Shown here: positions 33,441 through 44,370 of the stretch, in pieces | Layout of the letters: each line of letters begins with the position of its first letter | How positions within the stretch are numbered: the first letter of the stretch is position 1 | Origin: Forficula auricularia | Taxonomy: Eukaryota; Arthropoda; Insecta; Dermaptera; Forficulidae | Assembly (NCBI GenBank): GCA_024734495.1 | Contig: JALMQS010000030.1 | Coordinates: 13,494,378-13,558,377 of the forward strand | Reading direction: 5' to 3' | Length of the DNA: 64,000 nucleotides | Notes under the pieces: generated by a model | What the model saw: only the letters and a program-made list of their open reading frames with translations | The model's database searches: none | Told to the model about the DNA's origin: nothing | Program-made: the position numbers and the translations under genes

Positions 33441-36400
33441 AGATAATGAACTAATTTAGATACGTAATTCAATATATGGGTGGGTGAAGGAATCAATACA
33501 CTCTGGAACGGGAGGCTCAAAATATTAATATTAATCTTTGAGCCACCATAAAAAATGAACAAAAAATTAAAAAAAAACTTAGTGTCAAATTTATGATAAT
33601 TTGCTGAATAACATTATCAGGCTGAAGTGGAGGGTCAAGCCTATTTTATTATTTCCACTTCCTATATCTTCATACATATAATTCAAATTTTCCTCGCAAT
33701 TACATGTTTTGAGGTCCTCTGAATTAAAAATCACCACATTCAGTCAGAGATATTTATCATTGATTTTAAAATAGCGATAGTTATAAAATGTGTAATCTTC
33801 AATTTTAAACTTAGATCTAGACATTGTCTAGAAATGGCACAGCAAGAATTTGGTTGATATCAGGTGTGTTTTCAAGTTTTTTGCCAACTGATTCTTCTCG
33901 ATCGAATTTCAATCGATCACTTATTTCCATCGTTCAAATTATATTGAAAGATTTCTCATAAGGTTAGTGTAGATCTTTCGTCATTTATAGCTGTTGCACA
34001 TTCTGGCTTCTTGCATCCTTATATAAAAAAAATAAAAATACAAGAAATTGGTCCCCAACAAAGGATGAATTTCCATTTCAGAATATATTTTGTTTAATTT
34101 ATCATGTTAATTGTAATATACATATATATTATATATATAATCTTCCTTAAAATAATTAAAAATAATTTCTTAGTATTTATTAAAAGAGGCTTTTTTGCAG
34201 ATCTTACAGCCATGTGTTTACTTAAAAATAAAAAAAAAATAGCTTCAGTATTTCCTGTTGAAAAATGCTCAAAATCAGAAAATAACCTATTCGTTATAAA
34301 TGAAGTTCACAAATGAGAGGATTTTATATAATTATCTGCAATTTTCACTCGTAAGTTTCTATTAATAACTCTATTTTTGTGGCAAGTTCCATTCTTCTAG
34401 TACAAATAGTTTGTTGACAAACATTCCTTCATTTTAATAGTTTTGTATATCATGAATAATTTCGATATTGCCTAGAACTTATTGGAAATAACTTATCAGT
34501 ATGAAAGAAGATTCGCTTTTCTTCTTTGACTTGCATGCAAAGGCTCTCTTTGGCTTCTCTTCAGGCTGCCAATTCTAAATTGATCCGCCACCCACGTGTC
34601 TCCTCTATCCGGCTGGAATAATCTCTATAGCTCCCTCACCGGAAAACACCTTAACTCCCATCCTCTTCGGATCAATTTGCTTCAAGAATATTCGTATACA
34701 CTTTGCCGTGCTAAATAGATTGAGATGAAATCATTGAAATTTTTAAACAAGTGATGCCATTCATTGGATCAAATGGGTAAAGTGACGCAGGGCTTTATAT
34801 GGCTTGATAAAGGAAAATAGAATGGAAAAGAGAGGGAAACACAACCTCCTTTTATCGCCTGATTGAGTTCCAGTCATTGTGATATAGGAAAAAAATCAAT
34901 TATTTCCATTAGAAAACAATGATCCTTATTCATTCATGGATTTATTTTATATTTAATTTTTCAAATATAAATGCACCCTTCTGTTAAATAAATCTGAAAT
35001 ATAAATTATATAATAAACCGCTTATAAAATATATAACAAAGTTCTCTTCATTTGATATCTATCGAGTTTAGGCCACACACGAATATAAAAATTCAAAATG
35101 GAGGAATATATACATAAGTATATATATATTTTTTAACTCTTATTTTTCCAGGTGATTTAGCAATTCTATTGACTGTGAAGGGTTCGAGCTAGTTAGTATG
35201 TTGTAACGTAGCAGAAAGGTGCAGCATATTACTATTAATACAAACTCGTGTACCAAATTTCAGCTAAATATTCTTATGACTTTTTAGAGAATGGAACTCC
35301 CTCATGCTTCCTCCTTTCCCAAGTTCTAGTTTTTCAATCCTTTAAGACCCATCTGCAGCTCGAAACTTCTGTCTTCAAGATTAAATCGCAACTTAGAGAG
35401 GTTGCATCTTTTGGTGAAGCATTTTCTTGAAAGTTTTTATTTAACTTGGAAAATAAAGATGTAAAACTTTAAAGCTCTCTGAAATTTATTGTGATTTGAT
35501 ATTTATGAGCTGGATTTCTGAAACTTGGCACAAAGTTGAAGAAAAACCTGTGTATCGAATTTAAGCTTATTAGCTCCAAGCGTTCAAGAGCTTTTCAAAT
35601 ATAACGAATAATTTTTTCTTTTTGATTTTTCTGTTCATCCTGAACTTTGAAGCAAAAAAATTATTAGAAAAAAAAGGATAAATCTAAACAGTTTTACGGA
35701 GTTATATTTTAAGTATCGAAATTCAATCAGAGTCACAGGGGAAAAAATCACCTTTAAAAATCTTTTTTCTAGATATTTTTGGACACTAATAAAAAAAAAA
35801 AAAAAAAAAAATGAAAATTTTGGATGAATCTAATACTTAAGTCGCTTGGCGAGTTTTCTATAGTACATACATAAGTTGCTGCAACTCATGCTATCGAGTA
35901 ATGGTAGATCTACCATATTCTTTTCTTCGTCAACTTCCTTTTTCTCATAATGTGAAGTCTGATCAAATTATTTTTATGTTTTTCTTGCAAACTTTTTTGA
36001 AGTCTAATACTTCTCTTGAATTGCTTATAGTTCTTCATTCAAGTACTCGTTTAATCGATCTTGGCTCGCAACTTGTCCTGTCCATTTTAAAAAAACTACA
36101 TGTTTCGTCACTTCTACTTTCGTCTTGTTAATTCTTCGTTTTGGTGATGGCCTGTTAAAGTAACTCTAAACATAAGTGTTTTTATTGCTCAATCAATTCT
36201 CCATAGCCTGACATTGTGCCTACGCTTTTCATTGGGTTTGTAAACATCAACATTTGAAAACAATTCCACTAACAAGGACCGGAAATTGGAATATTTAAGG
36301 TAAAGGCGACTTATCACGGTGATATACTAATCAAAATTATTACGTCTATTTAGTCAAAATTCTTCTTTTTTTTTCAATTTAATTACAAGCATCAAAGTAA

Positions 36401-38295
36401 AAAAAAGGCAAATTAGGTTCTGCTATTAAAGTCATTGCTTGTGATTGTCCACATAATTTTCAAACGTGGACGATTTTGAAATAATTTGGTATAACGGGAT
36501 TCTTGGCTGGTTTTATAAAAATAAAATAAAGTTTATATAAAACTTGATATAGTGTTGTTGTTAATCTTTATCTCCTATGAATATGAAAAAATATTCGAAA
36601 TAAAATCGTTATTTTTTCTTGCCATTTTTGAGGCAACGCAACATGCATAATCTCCAGGCGCTATTGGACTTAATAACTTAAGTTTTAAGAAATCATGAGG
36701 GAATGCCATCTAATAATTCCGAGCTATCATGGATAATTTTTATTACCTATTAGAAGTGCTGTATTCATTCCTCGGGAATTTAACCCGAGTGTCGAAAATG
36801 CTAACCGGGCGAATGGTTTGTCCATCAAGGCGAACCAATCTCACTTTTATACCACGTTAAAAAATTTAATCTTCATTTGTAAACTTTCGCGATCTACTAA
36901 TTCTAAATTTAAACACATAGGCATGCCAAATAGTTTAAGTAAAGATTGAAGAGTGTTTCGAATTTTAAATTTATACAACCATTCTGAATGTAATAAAAAT
37001 CATTCATGACAGCTCAGATTTAGTAGAAGACAATCTCTTAGCTGCCAAAGGCAATTCGAACTTTTGTTATTTAAAAATAACATAAAACAATACTTTACCC
37101 ATGCTTCGCATTGGATAAAGTAAAAAAATGAATATTACCATGGGCGTCTGCAGAGGAGCCAAATTGCTCCCTCTCTGAAATCGAGTAAAATTTTTCGCAT
37201 ATTCTATTCATTAAATTATTTGAGATAACCTTACATCCTCAATCATGGGATATCTTAAAATTTCATTACCCCAGTTAATTAAATATAAATTTATTGATAT
37301 AATTATTTGCCTACAAGCTCTGCCCAATAAATATTATATTATGTATTGTTCTAATTTTATTTATAATTTGTAATTACATATTTAACACTTCCCACAAGGT
37401 CACTGGAAAAGAGATTACCTATCCTTCTTTACAAATAGTTTGTGAAACACTATTTCTAAAAATCATATATATATATATATATATACCAAAATAATCTTTG
37501 TTGAAAGTACTCACTCTTTCATGAATTTTCACAGATTTTTTTAATTCTAAGGGTCGCAAAATTAGAGGGTGGAACACAATGATAGCCTTCATAGCAAGCA
37601 AATGCTGGGGCTTCAAAATACAAATAACTTGTTTATAGAATTATAAAAAACTTTTTCAAACATAAAGTGCACGAAATTTTTTCATCGGCACTTTTTTTTG
37701 GTTTGCGAATATGCTTAATAATTTATTTTTACAATTTCTTTACACACATGTGACATTGCACAGGCCGTAGATCAAAAATTGTAGGAGCAATGAGAGTTGT
37801 TTGAATCCGAAGATATATATGTGAATTTAAATCTTATCAGATTGAGAATGATAGATTTTGGGTAAGATTGAAACAGGGTGAGAATTTCAATCTGCTAGAA
37901 TTCGTGAGAATAAACGAATTTATTGGTTCGATTTCCGGAGCCCTTATCAAGTGTTGATAAATGGAGCGAAAATCAATCTTTATTCGTATCAAAATAATGG
38001 GATAAGAGTTTAGATCAACATCACAACCAGCATCAAAACATAATAATAACTATCGTGGAATTAATTAATTAAGATTGATTACTTCCTTCTAATTTTTCCT
38101 TAGTAATCTAAAGAATTTCTTTTTTGTGTTACTCTATATTATACTAATAAATGCACTGAATAAAATATTTTCTAATAATCTCTGACGCAGTAATTATCGT
38201 ATGCATAATATTTTTGAATAAGACAACACTGAAAGTGTCTTTTTTGTATATGTTTATATAAGCAGTTTTGCGGCCTTTGTGCTTGAGTTGTTTAT
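33441..38295. other. A+T-rich stretch with a few repeat fragments
   Basis: No gene is supportable. 34,540-34,720 is a less A+T-rich island with pyrimidine-rich blocks. 35,235-35,440 and 35,515-35,600 carry retroelement-UTR-like motifs (AAACTTGGCACAAAGTTG). 35,792-35,812 is a poly-A run. 37,075-37,125 carries ATGCTTCGCATTGGATAAAG, which recurs diverged at 48,010-48,055. A TA run lies at 37,467-37,486. The frame at 35,901-36,131 is Leu/Ser-rich and unrecognised. Confidence 0.45.
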
Positions 38296-38482
38296 TAAAA
38301 GAGAAGTTTACGTTTTAAACAGATATTCTGATCTATACACAACGTTTCAACACCTCTGTCTAAGTTTTGGAATTACTTCAAAGCTAATTAAAAACTCCAC
38401 GTTTCGAAACGTTGTGTATTCTCAAGAAATTATCTCATTAAAATGTCTAATCTTGGTAGATTCGGCCGAAACTTCTCTTTGC
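38296..38482. repeat. Short inverted-terminus repeat, copy 1
   Basis: The element begins AAAAGAGAAGTTTACG and ends CCGAAACTTCTCTTTG, its inverted counterpart. The interior has an inverted GAAACGTTGTGTATTC / ATACACAACGTTTC pair. A diverged second copy with the same ends lies at 42,497-42,664. It may be a Penelope-derived or foldback repeat. Confidence 0.5.
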
Positions 38483-38485
38483 TTA

Positions 38486-39180
38486 TACAGGGTGGGGCAT
38501 AAAGATCTACCACATTTTGAAGAGGTATAAAAAATGAAAAAATTTAACTAGAAAAATACTGAATATATTTTTGAAAAGAACATAAAATACTTTTTTTTAA
38601 TGTGTTTTAAACATTACAGACAAAAAAAGGAGGGAGGGGCAAAAATGAAAATTCTAGCTCTTTCGACTAAACTCAACCAAATTTTTTATACATATTCTGT
38701 GGGCTCCAAAAAGGCTAGAAATGCAAAAACTAGCCGCCCGAAATGGGAAGGGTCAAAAATGAAAATTATAGCCCTTTTGACCAAACTCAACCAAATTGTC
38801 TATACATATTCTGTGGACCCCCAGAAGGCTAGAAATGCAAAAACTAACCAAATTTTGTATACATAGATTGGTCGAAAGGGCTAGAATTTTCATTTTTGAC
38901 CCCCCACCCCATTTCGGCTGGTTAGTTTTTGCATTTCTAGCCATTTTGGGGTCCACGAAATATGTATACAAAATTTCGTTAAGTCTGGTCGAAGGACTAG
39001 AATTTTCATTTTTGACCTCCCCCTTTTGTCTTTTTGCCTGATATATTTTGCCTGATAATGTTTAAAACACATTTAAAAAATGTATTTTAAGTTCTTTTCA
39101 AAAATATATTCAGTTTTTTCAAATTTTTTTATTCTTTATACCTCTTCAAAATGTGATAGATATTTATGCCCCGCCCTGTA
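38486..39180. mobile_element. Foldback Tc1/mariner-type MITE, about 690 bp
   Basis: The termini are long inverted repeats: TA-CAGGGTGGGGCATAAAG at the left and TTTATGCCCCGCCCTG-TA at the right, with flanking TA dinucleotides as in Tc1/mariner insertions. The inverted match extends through CATTTTGAAGAGGTATAAA and beyond, covering most of the element. The interior holds roughly 120 bp repeats (ATGAAAATTCTAGC and GGCTAGAAATGCAAAAACTA) in both orientations. Several open frames on both strands are a by-product of these repeats. No transposase is encoded. Confidence 0.75.
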
Positions 39181-41774
39181 TTTGTATTGTATTTGTATCG
39201 CAAAACCCAACTTCAAATAATTACATTAAAATTCATAATAAATTTCAACTCTTTTACGAATACAAGGCTGGAGGTAACAGGCATTAGAAATAAGGGTGAA
39301 ATCTTAAAAAAAAAACAGTAAGTACGTTACCTAGCCTTTTAAGTGATTACTTTAACTAAACCTCCCTTTTCTCTTCCGTTTGTATAAAATAGAGAAAAAC
39401 GAAATTGAGACAAAACTCCATTCATTGTTTAGTATCTAAAAGTACTGAAAAGATTATACACATCATACAATCAAGCCTGTTGTTTCATTAGCTGGTAATT
39501 TTACTCGGTACGCAGCATATTTTTTTTTTAATTGCATGTTTTTTCGGTCCCAATTCTGAGGGCCCGTTAATTATTTTGAGGGGTTTCGAATATTTTTTTA
39601 TCATAGGGTAAAGATCTCTTAAACTAGAATTGGGCTTAATTTCTTAAAATATATTTTGTTTTAAAATCACGATTTGAGAGAGCCCCAAAGAGGCCATTTT
39701 TGGGTTATTTTTGTACCTGCCAACTTTGAGAAATGGGTTAACTTAAAACTATGAAAAAATTTCACAAATTCATTCATTTTCTCCTTATCAACGACAAATA
39801 AGAACGAATTTGATTTCTGAAGTATTTTGGAAGTTATAAGGTACATGCGGTCCTACTTGCACTCGCCTGCTTATTCTTCTTTATCCTTCTATTAGGGTGA
39901 TGTAAGAGTAAAATTTTCTTTTAAGAACGGCACCATTATCGTTAAAAACATTCACCTTGAAATCATGGGTGGTTTCAATTTTCCACTCTACATCATATCT
40001 CCAGAAGAAAATGGCCTTTTATTTTTTCTTTCCCTGTCAAGAGGGAGATCTATAATCTCATCATCATTTATTTTCCTCCTATAGAAGAAAGATCCTGCCG
40101 CTTCTAATACTCACGCCTTTTAAAAGATCTCCAAATGAAGGCAATATAGTACTTAGTAAATCTAATTCTGTTTCTGCGAAAAAATTCCTTGTCCCTTGTG
40201 ATTAAAGACTTCCTTTCAAAAGACACCCTTTAATTTAATTTTGATTAATATAATAATCATATGGTTTGTTACTTGGAAACCACAGATTTTTAACTTTCTC
40301 AATTATTACCATTTAGTAGGATTATTATGCATTACCTAAACATAATAAATAAATAGTAAATTTTAGCATATCATTTATTTTTCCGTCAGAAATTTTGAAA
40401 TTCTAATCTTTTTAAATATAGTATATTCTCTCGAGTCCATTTTATAATAAAAGCATATATGTATACATATACATGTTTAATCCACAAAGAGATAATCATA
40501 TTTGGGACAATCTCTAGGCCTTTTTTTTATATTGACTTTATCCATGGTTTATTTTCTCTCCTCGTTTCGTCAGCAAATATAAAAATAAAATTGACATAAG
40601 CTCAAGAAAAATAAATTCCTTAAGTTATGGACATTAATGTTTCATAGAATTTCCAATTCGATGTCTATCTCATTATAATATAAACATCCTCTGCAAGCCT
40701 AGTCTATTGCATAAAGATTTCATAAATGTGAAGATTGTGGATTTAATAATAATTATTATTTTTATTCTCTTAATTCCTTGACCCATTGTAGAAACGCTTC
40801 CGTCACTTCCTATGAATTACGAATTTTGAGAAAAAGTTAAAATTATAATTTTAAATAGTTGGTTTTGTCAGAGAACGGTTAGAAAAGTGACGAAGATGAT
40901 CCCTATAATAACGGTTCGATTTTTTCTAATTTTGTGTTTTTTTATTTGTTTTTTTTTTTCGACTGAAAATTCTGAATCCAGAAAGCCCAAATCTATGCAT
41001 CAATTCTTAAAAAAAAAACTAAACAAAACATTTGGCACCAGAACGAACTTTCTATGAATTCTTGAATTGTTTTTTTTTTTTTTTTGTTATTTGAATCAAG
41101 ATAAATAAACTAAAAAATCATGCTTGATTATGATTGTAGGTTCAGAGAATTCTAAACAAGAAAAACCAAAAAAATATTTGCCTTCCGAACGTACAGGTAT
41201 GTGCGAATAATTCAGAGCCCATCAGAAAATGCATTATGTATTTTTCCTATGAGTTTCTTAAATTACTCAATAAAAGCAAATAATAATAATACTAGAGTTA
41301 GAATCATATCTGCTCTATCCCACAGAGATTGTGAACCGGCCAGCCTTCGTAGCCCACTACTAGCACTTGTAACCTGTCAATAGGCGTTCTCGTTTCTATA
41401 TAAGCCTCCGGCCCTCGACAGAAAATGAGGTGATTCTTCTGTATATGGGAGAGAATGTCGAGTTCATAACCCTCTCGATGTCCTGTGAGATCAGATGTTG
41501 ATTCTATTTTATGATTAGGATAATTTTTCTCAATTGGGATTCTATTTAAATTATTAAAATACATAATTTACTTTTTACTCTTTTCCAATTTAAAAAATCC
41601 AAAGATTTTAATAAAACCAATTTTGCTTGTGAGAGGAATTAAATTATTCTAGCCTATGATTTCATAGGTCTATCACCCTTATAATTCCCCTAAGTCATTA
41701 TAATGCTTAATGTCTACTGTCTAGTAGTAAGTGTAAAGCTCATTCAGATACGTTAGTGAAATGCAAGCTAGATT
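39181..41774. other. A+T-rich non-coding stretch
   Basis: No gene is seen. 40,970-41,060 (CCAGAAAGCCCAAATC through CACCAGAACGAACTTTC) matches the end of array segment L. 41,295-41,480 is slightly less A+T-rich and has short frames on both strands without recognisable content. Confidence 0.45.
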
Positions 41775-42002
41775 ATGCAAGGAGGAGATTCAGACTTAAG
41801 TCAACAATTTTCAACTCTAGCATTGCAGAGGAAAGCAACTGTTAATCACATTAGTGAAAAATTTTCCAGTTCATTCTGGAGCTCTCGCTTCGGAAACGAA
41901 CCTGGCAAAAAATTGGATCTAGAATCAATTAATCACAAATTTAAAAATATTCAAGAATTTGAAAAAGAAAATAAGTTGGCTCTTACTAATCACAACTCTT
42001 AA
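41775..42002 (+). CDS. Small coding-like ORF, unknown
   Basis: This is a 75-codon frame starting ATG at 41,775, directly preceded by an in-frame TAG, and ending TAA. The composition is balanced and polar for so A+T-rich a region (SSSFWSSRFGNEPGKKLDLE is a representative stretch), with a Lys/Glu/Asn-rich C-terminus. I recognise no domain, signal peptide or membrane segment. No convincing splice acceptor precedes it. It could be a terminal exon, a small ORF or chance. Confidence 0.25.
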   Translation: MQGGDSDLSQQFSTLALQRKATVNHISEKFSSSFWSSRFGNEPGKKLDLESINHKFKNIQEFEKENKLALTNHNS

Positions 42003-42496
42003 AAAATCCTTGAAATAATATACATAGTATGCCTGAAACAATTTGATAGGATATAAACATGATTTATTTTAATCCAAAATATTCGACCTTCTCCAAAATA
42101 ATATTCTAATTAATATTTTAATACAATTTTTGATTTTGGAGAAAATGAATAAACATACATGTAAATTTCAATATGAAAACTAAAATTGTCGGGAGCAGCA
42201 GACTAAAAATTTCTAAAGATATTTTCATCTACTGATGACTACTAATACTTAGATTCGCGTAGAATGTCAGAATTGCTTTATAGCCCTTGAATTCAATTCC
42301 CAAGGGGGGTGAATTCAACCATTCTGACTTATAATACAACTTACCCATAACATCTCGAATTCAGTAGATAAAATTATTTCGTAATTTTATTTATTATAGA
42401 CATTGTATCGACACTACTTGGGTTCTGTTTTAGGTTTGTACTTAACCCTAAAAATATATTATTGGAGATTCGATGCTTTGGTGATTGATTTGTTTA
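42003..42496. other. Non-coding stretch with repeat fragment
   Basis: 42,090-42,165 (TTTTGATTTTGGAGAAAATG and a following TGTAAATTTCAA) matches 46,440-46,495. Otherwise nothing is supportable. Confidence 0.4.
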
Positions 42497-42664
42497 TCGA
42501 AAGAGTAGTTTTGGCTAAAATCACCTATAGGTCTGTCTAATATCATACTTCTCCTACATCACTTTAAAACTTCTCCAAAAATAGGTGTTGAAACGTCGTG
42601 CATTCTGATAATATTTAAAAAATGTGCAATCTAGGAGTTTTTAACTGAAACTTCTCTTTCGATA
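42497..42664. repeat. Short inverted-terminus repeat, copy 2
   Basis: The ends CGAAAGAGTAGTTTTGGC and AACTGAAACTTCTCTTTCG mirror each other and match the copy at 38,296-38,482. The interior shares GGTGTTGAAACGTCGTG and a following ATTCTGATAAT-type segment. It is more diverged than copy 1. Confidence 0.45.
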
Positions 42665-44218
42665 GAGAATATTGTAGTCATTGGAATAATATCAAAAGTA
42701 TCTATAGACCTGGGTTGTTAAAACTTTTTTAAATACCTTTATTAGATATAAATTGAATGCTGTAGTCTAGTGAATAGAATAATAGAAATTACATATTTCT
42801 GTAATTATTGGTGTCAGTGACCGAGGAATCGTGTAATGTGAGTGGGTTTTATTTGTGGCTGGCACCCTCGTTTGCTTCGCACGTGGCGGAAATCGCATTC
42901 AGTCCAGATGCTAGCAGCAACTTGAGTTCTTTATTATCACTCGTTAAGGAGATCTTCTATCTTTCAACATGTAACAAGTCTTATATCCTATTCCATTTTA
43001 CACCATTTTCTTTATCTTTTCAAACCCAATTATCGTTGTGTTAAATTCATTTTTAAATGAAAATGAAAATTATTTTACTGCATTAGAGAATTTTGGAATT
43101 AAAATTTTTTTTTTTTATCCTGATAATCCTACAGGTAGAAATATAAGAAACGTATTGAAAGCTGGCGAAAAAAAGTTTTAAAATTTTAATGAATGAATGA
43201 GCTCTCCGGATTCTAGAGCACGATCTGACTATTTTCGTCATAAATTTCAGTGGTGTGTGTTGGAATGTATAATATGTGTGTAGATATGAGCGAGAGCCCT
43301 GAATTTTGTGGTCACGATCTCTTGTTAACGAAACCAAAATAAATGGATTATAAGAAAAAAAAATAATTTTACATTCTAGTTCCTTTTTATTTTGGCTGAA
43401 TTGAGATTTTTACCTTACAAAAATTGTAGGAAAAAGTGAAAACTTTTATAAGACTCGGTATGCTTTCCGCGAATTTTGATGATTTCCTAATTTCTCCCAT
43501 TTTTAAACTAGAAAGCCCAAAATTTACTCTATTCCTACGCTCTCAATAAATATGATTATGTGGCAATTTTTCTGTCAGCTTTAGGTATGAGCTAGAAAAC
43601 TGAAACCTGAAAGGTTCAGTTTATACAAAATTTATGTGCTTAATTTCAGCTACAACATGCATAAGTTCTTCTCTAGCTCTCCACACAACATTTCAGTTTT
43701 ATTCCAGTTTTCCTTCCATTTTTGAACATAAATTATGTAATGGAAAGCCAAACTCTACCCAGTTCTTTTTAAACGTGTAAAACATTTCCGCACCAAAACT
43801 AACTTTCTAGGATTTTCTGTCTTGTGTTGGATATCAAAATCCAGGCAGATGAATAAAAAATCATGCTTCGAAATGATTTCTCTCTACGTTTCAGACATTT
43901 CTAAATACATAAATAAGCAAAATATAAATAAAAAAATAAAATGGATTCGATACTTCGACCGCTCATCCAGCATATAGAATCATTCTCTTCGTTACGGATT
44001 TCCCAAAAATCATACACTTCAATTTTTTTTTTTAATCATTAAGTATTTTTCATTACTCAAAGTATTTCGTTAGGAAAATCCCTTGATTTAATTGATGGTT
44101 CTGGTTGAATCTGTTCTCTCGAGAGCTACTACACAAGTTTGGCCCTCTTAAACCTAATATAATTTTTTTTAATAATTGTGGTGTTGGTGCAAAGGTGAAA
44201 CATCTTTAATAAAGATAA
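42665..44218. other. Non-coding stretch with lone copies of array-related repeats
   Basis: 42,815-42,960 is a less A+T-rich island with an unrecognised frame. 43,425-43,530 (AAAGTGAAAAC through AAGACTCGGTATGC and AACTAGAAAGCCCAAAAT) is a diverged lone relative of array segment L. 43,735-43,900 carries related GAAAGCC and CCAGGCAGATGAATAAA motifs. Confidence 0.45.
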
Positions 44219-44370
44219 GAGTAAATAAATATTATATTTAATATTGATTTACTATGAGTTAAGGATACTAGGTCACTTATTTATATTAATAAATTAATAT
44301 TTATATTAATAAGTGACCTAGTATCCTTAACTCATAGTAAATCAATATTAAATATAATATTTATTTACTC
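44219..44370. repeat. Perfect-looking palindrome, about 65-75 bp arms
   Basis: The left arm from 44,219 (GAGTAAATAAATATTATATT) to about 44,290 is mirrored by the arm ending 44,370 (AATATAATATTTATTTACTC). The segment GAGTTAAGGATACTAGGTCA is fully complementary to TGACCTAGTATCCTTAACTC. The loop is a short A/T stretch. It is non-coding, and its origin as a small foldback element or a local inverted duplication is unknown. Confidence 0.8.

Noticed and set aside
38600..39072. Overlapping frames of 60-88 codons on both strands
   Set aside because: They are produced by direct and inverted internal repeats of the foldback element. The same peptide appears on both strands.
42808..43044. 78-codon frame starting with GTG
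   Set aside because: GTG is not a normal start in animals. The C-terminal half is low-complexity and no splice sites fit.
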